Shown here: one piece after another, positions 26,973 to 36,114 of the stretch | Position numbering within the stretch: the first letter of the stretch is position 1 | Layout: each line of letters starts with the position of its first letter | Assembly (NCBI RefSeq): GCF_900115475.1 | Contig: NZ_FOWP01000003.1 | Location: 372,001-436,000, forward strand | Direction: 5' to 3' | Length of the DNA stretch: 64,000 nucleotides | Source of the DNA: Ectopseudomonas composti | Lineage (GTDB): Bacteria; Pseudomonadota; Gammaproteobacteria; Pseudomonadales; Pseudomonadaceae | Notes under the pieces: model-generated | What the model was told of the DNA's origin: nothing | The model's input: the letters and a program-made list of their open reading frames with translations, nothing else | The model's database searches: none | Translations under genes and position numbers: made by a program

Positions 26973-28298
26973 ATGCTGGGTTCGCTTGACCATCCCAGAC
27001 GCCTGTTGATCGTGGAACCTGTAAGCGACTGCGAGCGACTCATTCCCGAGCTGCAAGCGAATAAATGGTTAGTCGACCACGCTGACCTCAATAGCAAGAT
27101 CGATCCAATTTATGATGTGTGTGTCATTTGCCTACAAGCGCACCACCTCGACTATCTGGAGCGGATAAAACAACAGATTCGTGACAGCCAGACCGAGTGG
27201 ATCGCGGTAATGAGTGACAGCCTGCGTGGTAATACGGGGCTGGCAAACTTCATATATGAATGGTTCTTCGATTTTCACACGCTTCCTTTTGACTTATCCC
27301 GCCTGCATTGCACACTGGGCCGCGCCTCAGGCATGGCCCGTCTGTATCGTCGTATCACCTCGCCCCCGACACTAACGGCTGGAGAGTTACTGATCGGTCA
27401 AAGTCAGTCGACTCAAGAGCTACGTCGCTTGATCGACAAGATTTCCCCAACTGATGCCTCTGTCCTGATAACGGGTGAAAGCGGCACAGGCAAAGAGCTG
27501 GTTGCGCGCCGTCTGCACAACCAGTCTCGGCGGGCCGCAGGCCCTTTCGTGGCGATCAACTGTGGTGCCATCTCCGAGCAGTTGATCCACTCCGAGCTGT
27601 TCGGTCACGAAAAGGGAGCATTCACCGGCGCCAGTCAACGCAAGATTGGTCGTATCGAGTCAGCGGAAGGCGGAACGTTGTTTCTCGACGAGATAGGTGA
27701 CCTGCCCCTGGAAATGCAGGCGAACCTGCTGCGCTTCCTCCAGGAAATGACCTACGAGAGGGTTGGCTCCAGCAAGAGCATGACGGCAAATGTACGTGTA
27801 CTGGCAGCGACCCACATAGACCTTGAGGCGGCCATCTGTGCGGGGCGGTTTCGCGAGGATCTCTATTACCGCCTGAATGTGCTGCAGATACAGACGACCC
27901 CTCTGCGCCTGCGCAAGGAAGACATTGCCTTGTTCGTCGAACATTTCTCTCGCCAGTACGCCAGCGAGATAGGCCGTCGCCCGCGCAAATTCAGTGATAG
28001 CGCAATGAACACGCTGATGAGCCACGACTGGCCCGGAAACGTGCGAGAGCTGGCCAACCGTGTCAGGCGTGCTCAGGTTCTCGCCGAGGGCCGCCAGATA
28101 GAAGCACACGATATCGGCCTGGCCGTAACCGCCTCCATGCCTTGCCGCCCGCTAGATGACTACTTGCTGAGCGCCGAACGCCAGGCACTCGAAGATGCCC
28201 TGATGCATTACTCAACCAACATGAGTAACGCCGCACGTTCGCTGGGTGTGTCACGACCAACCTTCTACCGATTGCTGCACAAACACCAACTGCGCTGA
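26973..28298 (+). CDS. Sigma-54-dependent activator with VpsR-like N-terminal domain, next to fap
   Basis: 441 residues from ATG 26973, chosen because AAAGGAG precedes it; a longer frame upstream lacks a site. The N-terminal 120 residues look like a receiver fold without a clear phospho-acceptor pocket, as in FleQ/VpsR-type proteins. The AAA+ domain has Walker A GESGTGKE (168-175), the sigma-54 loop GAFTGA (215-220) and Walker B GTLFLDE (234-240). The C-terminal Fis-type helix-turn-helix ends SRPTFYRLLHKHQLR. It is convergent with the fap operon (9-bp gap), and fapA has a sigma-54 promoter candidate, so it is the likely fap activator. VpsR/FleQ relatives bind c-di-GMP; that is only a possibility here. 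Confidence 0.85.
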   Translation: MLGSLDHPRRLLIVEPVSDCERLIPELQANKWLVDHADLNSKIDPIYDVCVICLQAHHLDYLERIKQQIRDSQTEWIAVMSDSLRGNTGLANFIYEWFFDFHTLPFDLSRLHCTLGRASGMARLYRRITSPPTLTAGELLIGQSQSTQELRRLIDKISPTDASVLITGESGTGKELVARRLHNQSRRAAGPFVAINCGAISEQLIHSELFGHEKGAFTGASQRKIGRIESAEGGTLFLDEIGDLPLEMQANLLRFLQEMTYERVGSSKSMTANVRVLAATHIDLEAAICAGRFREDLYYRLNVLQIQTTPLRLRKEDIALFVEHFSRQYASEIGRRPRKFSDSAMNTLMSHDWPGNVRELANRVRRAQVLAEGRQIEAHDIGLAVTASMPCRPLDDYLLSAERQALEDALMHYSTNMSNAARSLGVSRPTFYRLLHKHQLR

Positions 28299-28307
28299 CA
28301 CGGCTGT

Positions 28308-29558
28308 TCAGAAGTAGTAGGGAAACTTGATGCTGAACGAGAAGTCCGGCGCGTCGGGTGTCAGTCCGATTGACAGGTTGGGCACGATGGTCAGCTTGTC
28401 GCTCGCGGCAAAGGTCATGCCTATGTTGAAGTAAGCGGCGTTGGCATCGCTGCCAGCGATGGTCTGCCAGCCCTGCCCTTCAGGCTTTATCTTGCTCCGC
28501 TGACTGATCAGCTCACTGAACGACATCGACATGCTTGCACGTTCGTTGAGCGCGAACGCCACACCCAGGCCGAACTGAAACCAATTGCCCAGATCCACCT
28601 TGCCCGGCACCTTGACCCCTCGCTGCGGGCTGATGTCGTCATAGCTTTCCTCAAGGTTGTAGGTGTACGAAAAATTGCCAAACACCACTGTGGGATCGAG
28701 GGTCTTGACCAACGTGATACCGGGCGTGATGGACCACACGCCGTTGCCCGTCGGCAGATCTTCCGGGATGCTCAGGTTGTCGTTCCCCGCCACGCGGTCG
28801 AGTTTTATCCCGTAGGGTTCAACACCGGTCGGAGCCTTGACCCTCAAGCTCAGGACCACGTCCGGGCTGCCTTCGTCTTCATCCAGCAACTTGTAGGCAA
28901 TGCCCATGTTGACGTCTCCGAGCCGGGCATCACCCGTCACGGTCGCCTCACTGACCGATGTGCTGGAACCGCCAGCGCCTGCCGACTGATAGGTACTTTC
29001 GCGGTAGATCCACGGCGTGTTGATATCCAGCTGCCAACGTTGTGCCCAGTTGTAGCGGCCGGTCAGATCGAAAGTGAAGGTGTCGGCATTGATCTGATCC
29101 ACGCCGATATTGCCCAGGAAGATCGCATCCAGGGCCAGAAAACCGTTGAGAAACAGCTGGCGTGAATCGTAGTGGCTGTAGGTGATTCCTGGTTCGATGC
29201 TGAACGTACCACCGCCGAAGAAGCCACTCGCCTCCTGATACAGGTTTTCCACGCTCGCGGGAGGCTCGGCGTTATCTTTCAAGGCAGTTCCATACCCGGC
29301 CGACGCTTCTGCACTGGCCATCTGAGGGTTGCGTGACTGAGGCGTAGCGCCGTTACCTGCCGCTGCCGCCCTGCCCTCGATCTGGCGCAGCCGCTGCTCA
29401 AGCACCATCAAGGCGTTCTGCTGTGTCTGATAACTGGCGCGCAGCCCTTGCAATTCCTTCTGCAGGGCCTCGACCTGGGAGTCGTCGGCCGCAAAAGCCA
29501 CCAGACTGAAACAGACACTCATGCTGAACGTGACGAAGACGCCATATGCTGGGCGCAT
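28308..29558 (-). CDS. fapF: FapF, outer-membrane secretion channel for Fap amyloid
   Basis: 416 residues from ATG 29558 (AAGGA 9 nt upstream); a longer frame has no good site. Signal peptide ([13 protein letters not shown]), then a coiled-coil segment (about 23-60, [20 protein letters not shown]), a linker, and a beta-barrel of about 280 residues ending in FSIKFPYYF, a typical outer-membrane C-terminal Phe. FapF is a trimeric beta-barrel with a coiled-coil plug that exports FapB, FapC and FapE. Last gene of fapABCDEF. Confidence 0.88.
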   Translation of the reverse strand: MRPAYGVFVTFSMSVCFSLVAFAADDSQVEALQKELQGLRASYQTQQNALMVLEQRLRQIEGRAAAAGNGATPQSRNPQMASAEASAGYGTALKDNAEPPASVENLYQEASGFFGGGTFSIEPGITYSHYDSRQLFLNGFLALDAIFLGNIGVDQINADTFTFDLTGRYNWAQRWQLDINTPWIYRESTYQSAGAGGSSTSVSEATVTGDARLGDVNMGIAYKLLDEDEGSPDVVLSLRVKAPTGVEPYGIKLDRVAGNDNLSIPEDLPTGNGVWSITPGITLVKTLDPTVVFGNFSYTYNLEESYDDISPQRGVKVPGKVDLGNWFQFGLGVAFALNERASMSMSFSELISQRSKIKPEGQGWQTIAGSDANAAYFNIGMTFAASDKLTIVPNLSIGLTPDAPDFSFSIKFPYYF

Positions 29559-29589
29559 ATACCGGATCCTTGTGCCGTGTGGACACCTG

Positions 29590-30318
29590 TCAGTAGCCGT
29601 GAGGGCGCAAGGCCCGAATTTGCTCGATGCAGTTCTCGAGATTGAGATTTCGCGGGTTATCACGTAGCGCGACGTTCAGGGCCGCCAGGTTGCGGACGTT
29701 GTTCAGGGTGCCGGAGATATTGGCGTGCTGCGCCACGCCGCCACCGATTTGCTGGCTACTGGAACCCTGCCCCTGGCTGGCATTCAAGGCGATGCTGATA
29801 CCGCCGGCGCGAGTGCTGACGTGAACCAGGCCGGCTGCATTGCTGAAGTCCTGGCTGCCGTTCCAGGGCTGTGCATCGGGATCGACAGGTACGTCGCCAT
29901 TGCCCGTTGTGATTCGTAGCCGCAGATCATTCAGGCCGGTATTGAGATCACCGGCCGTGCGCACGCTTTGCACGATGCCTTGCACGTTTTCCAGGCCAGC
30001 ACCGCCAGTGATGGTGCCACTGCCTGCTGTAACGTTGCCGTTGCCGGGCGAACTGATCTGGCGTACGTAGAGCGACGGCTGGATCTGACCATTGGCCACG
30101 TTCAGGGCCACCTCAGCACCGATGACCTGGCCCGCACTGTTCTGCCAGGTAGACGTCATCACCACACCGAAACTGATGATGCGATCCGGCAACACATAAC
30201 GACCCCGCAGTTGCGCCAGTTCCTGATCGCTGACCTCGACGGGCTGGAACAAGGTGCTGGCGCCAACCGGTAGACTGGCGGCGAGAATGCTCGCCGCTAG
30301 CCATAGTTTTTTGTGCAT
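29590..30318 (-). CDS. fapE: FapE, minor extracellular component of Fap amyloid
   Basis: 242 residues from ATG 30318 (CAGGAGG upstream). Signal peptide [20 protein letters not shown], followed by an Asn/Gly/Gln-rich beta-type sequence including [20 protein letters not shown] and [21 protein letters not shown] Cys lies near the C-terminus ([10 protein letters not shown]). FapE is exported with the fibre proteins and is found in small amounts in fibrils. Assigned by position between fapD and fapF and by size. Confidence 0.83.
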   Translation of the reverse strand: MHKKLWLAASILAASLPVGASTLFQPVEVSDQELAQLRGRYVLPDRIISFGVVMTSTWQNSAGQVIGAEVALNVANGQIQPSLYVRQISSPGNGNVTAGSGTITGGAGLENVQGIVQSVRTAGDLNTGLNDLRLRITTGNGDVPVDPDAQPWNGSQDFSNAAGLVHVSTRAGGISIALNASQGQGSSSQQIGGGVAQHANISGTLNNVRNLAALNVALRDNPRNLNLENCIEQIRALRPHGY

Positions 30319-30350
30319 GACCAACCTCCTGGGCAATCGGCCCAAGTTGG

Positions 30351-31046
30351 TTAAAAGAAGTCACTCTGGATGAAACCGAACTCCATCAGTTCGGCATCCC
30401 TGACGGGACTGAAGTGATCGATGCGGCGCTTCGCCGTCAGCGGTTCCGGTGGTGTCAGCAGTGCATTTTCGCGGTCGTAGCCAGGGCCGATCAGCGCGAA
30501 AACGATACCGTTCCATCCCTTGCTGAACTCGCTGAGCCCCATCTTCTTGTGCCCCAGCACGGGGTCGCCGATATAGACGTAGCCGCGGTAGGTACGCTGC
30601 AGCACGACAAAGTGCTTGTAGCCACGGACATCGAGCAAAACGATGGCGGGAATCTTGATGCTGTCCAACTGCTGGGCATCAATGCGATAACCACGCGCCC
30701 TCAGTCCCAGCGTGGCGGCGTAGTTCTTCATGTCGAGCATGGAGAATCCTTGAGTGCGTACCAGATCGGCATCCGCACTGGCCAGCATGCCCCTGATCAC
30801 ATCCTCTTCGCGCAGCGCCAAGCCGTAAGCCTGGTTGAGAATCGTCGCCATGGCCGCTGCACCGCAGCTGAAATCGGTTTGCTGCTCGACCAGGTTGGAA
30901 AAACGCCGCTCACGGATGCTCTCCACCTGTATATGGGCCAAACCACCATTGGGCAGCACGGCAAGGCGTAGTTCTGCAGCACCGGCCAGCGAACAGAGAG
31001 CCAGGCAAAGGCAGCAGGTAAAAAATCGAGATCTGGAGCCGAACAT
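30351..31046 (-). CDS. fapD: FapD, periplasmic C39-family cysteine protease of the Fap system
   Basis: 231 residues. Signal peptide, then a C39 peptidase domain with catalytic Cys61 in TDFSCGAAAMAT, His145 in GYKHFVVLQR and Asp161 in YIGDPVLG. FapD is required for amyloid export, probably processing a Fap partner. The ribosome site GGAGG at 31050-31054 can be buried in a hairpin (31050-31068), suggesting translational control. Confidence 0.88.
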   Translation of the reverse strand: MFGSRSRFFTCCLCLALCSLAGAAELRLAVLPNGGLAHIQVESIRERRFSNLVEQQTDFSCGAAAMATILNQAYGLALREEDVIRGMLASADADLVRTQGFSMLDMKNYAATLGLRARGYRIDAQQLDSIKIPAIVLLDVRGYKHFVVLQRTYRGYVYIGDPVLGHKKMGLSEFSKGWNGIVFALIGPGYDRENALLTPPEPLTAKRRIDHFSPVRDAELMEFGFIQSDFF

Positions 31047-31049
31047 GGT

Positions 31050-31068
31050 GCCTCCAGCATAAGGAGGC
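31050..31068 (-). promoter_or_regulatory. Hairpin that can sequester the fapD ribosome site
   Basis: In the minus-strand RNA, GCCUCC pairs with GGAGGC around UUAUGCU; the GGAGG is the fapD Shine-Dalgarno sequence, 3 nt before AUG. Its 5-prime arm shares three bases with the larger hairpin at 31066-31099, so the two structures compete. Confidence 0.55.
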
Positions 31069-31099
31069 GGCGCTATCGATACAGAACGGCAGCGCCGCC
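31066..31099 (-). other. Strong stem-loop between fapC and fapD
   Basis: On the minus strand GGCGGCGCT pairs perfectly with AGCGCCGCC (9 bp) around a 16-nt loop, 6 nt after the fapC stop. No T-run follows, so it is more likely an attenuator or a 3-prime stabiliser of fapABC mRNA than a full terminator. Confidence 0.65.
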
Positions 31100-31105
31100 A
31101 TTTCC

Positions 31106-31918
31106 CTACTGAGCTACACAGGCGTTGCAGCCGGCGGCGATAGCCAGGCTGTTGCTTTGCTGATTACCACCACCGGCGGCAATGTTGACGCCCACGTTGC
31201 CCGAGGCATTGGCCAGCGAATCGCTCAGGCTGGCGTTATTGACCACCGGGGTCTGTGGCGTGCGCGGGTTATAGCCGCCACCGCCGAATCCGAAGCCGCT
31301 GGCTACAGTGGGCAGGGCTGCATCGACCTCGAACACGTCGCCAAGCTTGTTCTCCGTCTCGTTGCCGCTGGAGGTCTGGGTAATAGTCGACGCCGCAGTA
31401 GCGACCAGGGCGTTCTCCGACGCGGCGATCGACATGTCGTTTTTCTGTTGGTTGTAGTTGCCGGCTGCAACGTTGATCGCAACGTTGCCGGTCGCTTCGT
31501 TGGCACTGCCCAGCACGCTGGCATTGTTGGGGTTGCCGTAATTGGTCAGGGTGTTGTTATAAGCCTGCTGATCCACACCAATGCTGGCACTGGCACTGCT
31601 GGAGGCGAGACCTCCGAACACGAACGCGGCATCGGCGGTCGCAATGGCTGCAGCATTGGCCTGCTGGTTGTTGTCACCGGCGGCCACGTTGACACCGACG
31701 TTACCCGCTGCACCATCCAGCGATCCATCAATGCTGGCCGTGTTCTTGGTCTCGTTGTTGATCACATCGTTGCTGTGATTGATTTGCGTGTCGTCGACGC
31801 TCGCGTTGGCGCCATTGGGGTTACCGTAGCCACCTCCGAAGCCTTCGGCCTGGACAGTGGTTGCCAACATCGCGGCCAGAGCAAAAGCCAGAGGACTTAG
31901 CAGTACTGAGTGTTTCAT
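31106..31918 (-). CDS. fapC: FapC, major functional-amyloid fibre subunit
   Basis: 270 residues from ATG 31918 (AAGGAG upstream). Signal peptide cut near VQA-EG. Three imperfect amyloid repeats at about 60-94, 133-168 and 228-262 share GNVGVNVAAGxNQQxN, separated by linkers with Ala/Ser-rich and Gly-rich stretches. The C-terminus carries the CxxC motif (Cys264, Cys267) characteristic of FapC. The cross-beta repeats assemble into extracellular fibres that stiffen biofilms. The linkers are short compared with P. aeruginosa FapC. The gene overlaps no neighbour but is 48 nt from fapB. Confidence 0.92.
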   Translation of the reverse strand: MKHSVLLSPLAFALAAMLATTVQAEGFGGGYGNPNGANASVDDTQINHSNDVINNETKNTASIDGSLDGAAGNVGVNVAAGDNNQQANAAAIATADAAFVFGGLASSSASASIGVDQQAYNNTLTNYGNPNNASVLGSANEATGNVAINVAAGNYNQQKNDMSIAASENALVATAASTITQTSSGNETENKLGDVFEVDAALPTVASGFGFGGGGYNPRTPQTPVVNNASLSDSLANASGNVGVNIAAGGGNQQSNSLAIAAGCNACVAQ

Positions 31919-31965
31919 GGTGTTCTCCTTGCGGTTTTGGGTGTTGACCTTTGTTGCGGCAGGGC

Positions 31966-32538
31966 TCAATCCACCACCCTGATGCTGAGGTGATTGGCAG
32001 AACGGTTGCCAATACCCGCACTCTGGTTCAACTGCACCACGCCACGGCTACCGGCGAAGGCCTCGTTGCTCATGTCAACTCGACGCTCGCCACCCAGGGT
32101 GGATACGGTTGAAGCTGAATCGTTGGGGCGCGTTACGCTCTGAGCGAGAGCGCTGTCATCCAGACTCTCCGGCGCGGCGATCAGCGCCACGCTTGCAGAA
32201 TTGATCTGCTGGTTGGCGATGCCAGCGGCCTGGTTGATGCCGACAATGCCACTGCCGTTGCTGAAAGAATCGCCGGTGATGGAGGCTTGGGTATCAAGTG
32301 GCAATGTGCGCTGGAGGAGGTTTTCCTGCCGCTGCACCACGGTGTTCGTTGCCACGCCATCCACCCCCACAGCAAGGGTGCGAGTGTTTACCTGCTGCTG
32401 CAGATGGCCCGCAGCCTGGTTGACAGCCAGATTGCCCTGGTAAGCCTGGCCACTGGCGTCGATGCTGGCGCTCATGCTGTCGGCCTCCGCCGACAGGCTG
32501 AGCAGCAGCACAATGGAAAACAGCCAATGCTCGCGCAT
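31966..32538 (-). CDS. fapB: FapB, amyloid nucleator subunit
   Basis: 190 residues with a signal peptide (MREHWLFSIVLLLSLSAEA). Three repeats related to FapC: GNLAVNQAAGHLQQQVN, GIVGINQAAGIANQQIN and GVVQLNQSAGIGNRSAN, with shorter linkers and no CxxC. FapB seeds FapC polymerisation in the known system. It starts 1 nt after the fapA stop with an AGGAGGG ribosome site. Confidence 0.9.
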   Translation of the reverse strand: MREHWLFSIVLLLSLSAEADSMSASIDASGQAYQGNLAVNQAAGHLQQQVNTRTLAVGVDGVATNTVVQRQENLLQRTLPLDTQASITGDSFSNGSGIVGINQAAGIANQQINSASVALIAAPESLDDSALAQSVTRPNDSASTVSTLGGERRVDMSNEAFAGSRGVVQLNQSAGIGNRSANHLSIRVVD

Positions 32539-32539
32539 G

Positions 32540-32947
32540 TCAGCGCCCTCCTATGCTCTGCAAAGGGCGCAAACCTTGCTGCACGCTGCGATTGACCTGA
32601 TCGGCAATGCCGTTGCTGCGTGCACCTCCCGCGTGGCCCGAACCAAGAACGGGAATACCTTGGTGAGTAGCGGTAGGAATTGGTGTGCCGAGACTTCCCT
32701 GGAGCAATCGCTGCGGAAGTGCCAGACCGCTGGAAACGCCGGCAAAGTCGCTGTCACCGAGCTCGCCAGTGACCCCTGTGGCGATGCTGCCGGGATTGAC
32801 CACGCGCGGATGTGGATCCGGGACTATTGGATTGACCGTTGCCACGCGCGTCTGCACGTCGCGGCTGATGATCACGTCGCCATCACCCGCCTGGGCTACG
32901 CCCACCAGCATGGTTACCAAGACCAATATGCAGCAATCCCGCTTCAT
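32540..32947 (-). CDS. fapA: FapA, periplasmic chaperone-like Fap protein
   Basis: 135 residues from ATG 32947 (GAGAGG 9 nt upstream); the next in-frame ATG upstream, 9 nt away, would sit directly on that site. Signal peptide MKRDCCILVLVTMLVGVAQA, then a low-complexity, Pro/Gly/Val-rich chain (TVNPIVPDPHPRVVNPGSIA). FapA is thought to hold FapC in the periplasm and affects fibre composition. First gene of the operon, about 45 nt after the start site predicted from the -24/-12 promoter. Confidence 0.82.
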   Translation of the reverse strand: MKRDCCILVLVTMLVGVAQAGDGDVIISRDVQTRVATVNPIVPDPHPRVVNPGSIATGVTGELGDSDFAGVSSGLALPQRLLQGSLGTPIPTATHQGIPVLGSGHAGGARSNGIADQVNRSVQQGLRPLQSIGGR

Positions 32948-33001
32948 GCTCGGCATCCTCTCAAGGGTGTCGCTCAATGAGCACACCACTCTCGAAGACA
33001 A

Positions 33002-33017
33002 AGCATGGCTTGGGCCA
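33002..33017 (-). promoter_or_regulatory. Sigma-54 (-24/-12) promoter candidate for fapABCDEF
   Basis: TGGCCCAAGCCATGCT on the minus strand keeps the GG (-24) and GC (-12) with the required 10-bp spacing and matches 9 of the 12 defined bases of TGGCACG-N4-TTGCW. The start would be near 32991, 45 nt before fapA. The gene for a sigma-54 activator lies just beyond the operon. Confidence 0.65.
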
Positions 33018-33312
33018 ATATTTACTTATGCTTTTAGAACAATCACTTACAGAAATGTCTTAACTCAGACGAGAGCGTTTTGTTAAGCAGCTGAGACAGC
33101 CCAGACCGCACAGAACGTCCGATAAAAGCGTCGCGACCGCTCAAGCCCGAGGGTTTCTGTGGGAAAAGTGGGAGTGTTAAGCGCCTGATTCAGATTGAGC
33201 CGGTGCAACGCCATCCGTTGCTCCAGCGAGTCAACCAGGAAGATAAATAAACTCTGCTGTCATTCGTTACTGGCGCATAAACCGCTAATTCGCGAACTGG
33301 CAATACACCTGG
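33018..33312. other. Intergenic region upstream of the fap promoter
   Basis: About 295 bp between the diguanylate cyclase stop and the fap promoter. It should hold the upstream activator sites for the sigma-54 regulator and possibly IHF sites (AT-rich near 33018-33070). No gene or clear dyad was found. Confidence 0.45.
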
Positions 33313-35160
33313 CTAGCCAACCTCAACGCGATTACGCCCCAGCGCCTTGGCGCGATAAAGCGCTGCATCAGCTCGCTGCAACAACGTCTGCAGGGGAAGT
33401 TCTGCCTCGGCCTGCATGGCTGTTACACCTACGCTGATGCTGACGTGGCCTAAGGGCGAACGAACATGAGGCAAGGCCAGCGCCGCCACTGACTGCACCA
33501 GCTTCTCCGCCATGCCCTGCGCACTGGCCAGACTGGTAGCCGGTGCCAGGAAAACGAACTCTTCGCCGCCATAGCGCGCCACCAGATCGCTGGAACGGCT
33601 GATGGTCGTGGCCAGCGCAAGCGCAACCTGTTGCAGACAACTGTCACCTGCGAGGTGTCCGTAATGGTCGTTGTAAGCCTTGAACCAATCGACATCCACC
33701 ACCGCCAGGGCCAACGGCTCGCCCATTCGCTGGGCGCGTTTCCACTCCTTGGCCAATACCTCGTCGAAATGACGACGGTTGGCGATGCTGGTCAAGGCAT
33801 CGGTGAGGCTCAGGGTTTCCAATCGGCTGTTGAGCACCTGTAGCGCTTCGGTCCGTTCAGCTACACGCGCCTCCAGCTCACGCTCGGAGCGTTGCAGGCT
33901 TTGCACCAGTTGCTCCTGCGTCTGCAACAACCTGGCCTGCGCCTGGAGCTTTTCCTGGCGCATGACGTTGATACGGTCAGCCAGGGCGAAGGCCAGCAAC
34001 AGCATCTCCAGCGACGAGCCGATCTGCAGACCGTCCACGGTAAAGGCGTTGGTCGGCAATATGCCCATGGCGCGCAAGCTGGTGGTGGCCCCGCCGAGAA
34101 TCAGCAGGCCGAAGGCTGCGAGAAAGAAGTAGGCACTGCGTTGACGCTTCAAGGCGCAGGCCAAAGCCACCCCCATCATCACGAAGGCCGTGAGCAGATT
34201 GACCACGACGGCCACACGTGAAACCTGCGGTAAGGCAACGGCATAGAGCAGAGGGGAAGCCAGGTACAACGCCACCAGCGCCAGCAACCAGCGGTCGACC
34301 CGCGGCAGCAGACGGGCTGTCTGCAGCATGCTGCGCATGAATAACAGCATGCCGCTCAGCGCCAGTGATGCCCCCGAGTAATAGGCCACGTTGGAGTTGA
34401 GTGGCAGGCCGAACAGCGTCCAGTCCGGTGCCATGCCGTTCTTGATGGTCAAGGCGCAGACGGCGCACAGTACGAAGGTCACGTAGAGCAAGTAGATGCG
34501 TTCTCGCAGGGCGATGAACAGCATCAGGTTGAACAAGATCATCGCGACGGCAATGCCCATATAGCCGGATCGCGCCATGTAGTCCTCGCGCTCGTAGGCC
34601 TGAAAACCTTCGACGGACCAAAGCTGCAGCGGCACCAGAAGGCCAATGCTCGACTCGACCCTCAGGTAGACCGCCTGCTGCGAGTGCGCCGCAAGGTACA
34701 GCGGGAAGACGAAGTTGCGGTTGTCATAGGCCTTGCTGGTTTGCGGTCGATCCGCCCCGGTGCGCCAGGCGCGATAGCCGCCCTGCTCGTCCGGCAGGTA
34801 GGCATCGACATGGGAGATGCGCGGGTTGTCCAACACCAGCAAACGGTTCAGCGCCTGGTCGCTGGAATTGCCAATATCCAGGCGAAACCAGTAAGCCGAA
34901 CGCGTGAACCCCAGGGCGAAGGACGCGCTAGCGGCCTGCTCGACGCGAAATCGCCCAGCGACCTCGGCAGAGCGGACATCCACCAGCGTCAGCGCGCGCG
35001 AGGGATCTTCCAGCAACCCGACATGGGTGGTCAGGATCAACGGCTCCTGATCCATCGCCGTAGCATCGAGCTGGCGAACACCCGCCCAGGCCGACGAAGC
35101 GAATATCGACAGGCTGAGCAGTATCCAGAGGGCGAACCGAAAACGCTGATGGGTGTTCAT
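33313..35160 (-). CDS. Membrane diguanylate cyclase with 7TMR-DISM sensor
   Basis: 615 residues from ATG 35160, which gives a clean signal peptide (MNTHQRFRFALWILLSLSIF, cut near AWA-G); an upstream GTG would add 16 residues. A periplasmic 7TMR-DISMED2-type domain (about 25-165) precedes seven membrane helices (about 180-385), a coiled coil (about 390-445) and a GGDEF domain (about 450-615) with GGEEF as the active-site motif and DVDWFKAYND as the metal-binding Asp region. It makes c-di-GMP. No inhibitory RxxD is evident 5 residues before GGEEF (SDLVARYGGEEF). Its position next to fap suggests a link to biofilm control. Confidence 0.9.
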   Translation of the reverse strand: MNTHQRFRFALWILLSLSIFASSAWAGVRQLDATAMDQEPLILTTHVGLLEDPSRALTLVDVRSAEVAGRFRVEQAASASFALGFTRSAYWFRLDIGNSSDQALNRLLVLDNPRISHVDAYLPDEQGGYRAWRTGADRPQTSKAYDNRNFVFPLYLAAHSQQAVYLRVESSIGLLVPLQLWSVEGFQAYEREDYMARSGYMGIAVAMILFNLMLFIALRERIYLLYVTFVLCAVCALTIKNGMAPDWTLFGLPLNSNVAYYSGASLALSGMLLFMRSMLQTARLLPRVDRWLLALVALYLASPLLYAVALPQVSRVAVVVNLLTAFVMMGVALACALKRQRSAYFFLAAFGLLILGGATTSLRAMGILPTNAFTVDGLQIGSSLEMLLLAFALADRINVMRQEKLQAQARLLQTQEQLVQSLQRSERELEARVAERTEALQVLNSRLETLSLTDALTSIANRRHFDEVLAKEWKRAQRMGEPLALAVVDVDWFKAYNDHYGHLAGDSCLQQVALALATTISRSSDLVARYGGEEFVFLAPATSLASAQGMAEKLVQSVAALALPHVRSPLGHVSISVGVTAMQAEAELPLQTLLQRADAALYRAKALGRNRVEVG

Positions 35161-35260
35161 GCGGGATATCGACTGGCGTTCGAATGACACCAGCTCGCGA
35201 GTGATCACAGGAAGGCGAGTCTACAAGACAACTCAGGGCGCTGCCAAAGTGCCATGACGA

Positions 35261-35683
35261 TCAGAGCAGCGCCTTACCGATCATTGCTGCCAATACCAGC
35301 AGGCAAGCCAATCCCACCCCGTAGGCCAGGCTCCGCCAGGGTTGCCAGCCGCCCAGGTACGTCAGCGTATGGATTGCACGGGCGACGGTGAATGCGCAGA
35401 ACAGCAAACCCGTCACGTCGTCCGGCGTCTGCAGCGCAATGGCAAGAGCGCCGAGCACGAAGAACAGCGGAATATTCTCCAGGTCGTTGGCCCAGGCACG
35501 GGCAGCACGCCGTACCTGGGGTAAATCCTGCGCCATCACGGCGCGGCCAACGAAGGCTGCATCCTCGACATTGGCGAAGGCTCGATACCTGAGCCGGAAG
35601 TAGCCCTGGTAACAGGAGATCACCAGCATCTTCAGAAACAGCGCCAGCACGCATAGACCGTACAACTGCAAAAGACCGTTCAC
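35261..35683 (-). CDS. MAPEG-family membrane protein
   Basis: 140 residues with four predicted membrane helices and the MAPEG pattern (RAARAWANDLENIPLFFVLG, then ARAIHTLTYL). Eukaryotic relatives are glutathione- or eicosanoid-metabolising enzymes; the bacterial function is mostly unknown. The start overlaps the stop of the DUF2834 gene (ATGA). Confidence 0.85.
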   Translation of the reverse strand: MNGLLQLYGLCVLALFLKMLVISCYQGYFRLRYRAFANVEDAAFVGRAVMAQDLPQVRRAARAWANDLENIPLFFVLGALAIALQTPDDVTGLLFCAFTVARAIHTLTYLGGWQPWRSLAYGVGLACLLVLAAMIGKALL

Positions 35684-36006
35684 CGCCGCAGCTCCAGCGG
35701 GCGCGTGCGCAAGAAGCCCTCGACCACGATGTAGGTCAGCGGCCCGATGGAGGCGAAGACCACGGTCAGTGTCAGGTACGGCAGGATCGAAAACAGCGAG
35801 CGGCCCTTAGCCCGTGCGTCCCGGTACATCCAGAGTGCGGCCAGCGATGCCAGCAGATAGAGATCGATGACCACCTGAGCGGTGTCGGGCCGCGACAGCA
35901 GCTCCAGGCCGAAAGCGAGCAGAGACTGCTCGGCCATCGCCATGCTCCAGGCGGTATAGAGCGAGAACGCCAGCAAGGCGACGAGTGCGAGGTAAGGTCT
36001 GCTCAT
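35680..36006 (-). CDS. DUF2834-type small membrane protein
   Basis: 108 residues with three membrane helices (about 5-22, 42-60, 72-96), ending in a basic tail (RTRPLELRR). Family function unknown. It leads a two-gene operon with the MAPEG protein and is divergent from the XRE regulator at 36115; a perfect 21-bp palindrome lies between them. Confidence 0.75.
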   Translation of the reverse strand: MSRPYLALVALLAFSLYTAWSMAMAEQSLLAFGLELLSRPDTAQVVIDLYLLASLAALWMYRDARAKGRSLFSILPYLTLTVVFASIGPLTYIVVEGFLRTRPLELRR

Positions 36007-36060
36007 GGGCGGCTCCTGATCGATGATGCGAGCAACTTAGTGATAGGCCCGCCCTACGTT

Positions 36061-36081
36061 CTATGACCTGTCAGGTCATAG
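36061..36081. promoter_or_regulatory. Perfect 21-bp palindromic operator
   Basis: CTATGACCTG and CAGGTCATAG flank a single central T. It lies 33 bp before the XRE regulator gene and 54 bp before the divergent DUF2834 gene, the classic position for an autoregulated operator of an XRE-type dimer. Confidence 0.75.
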
Positions 36082-36114
36082 ACGTCGCCTCACCCGAACT
36101 GCCAGACTCTGCGC

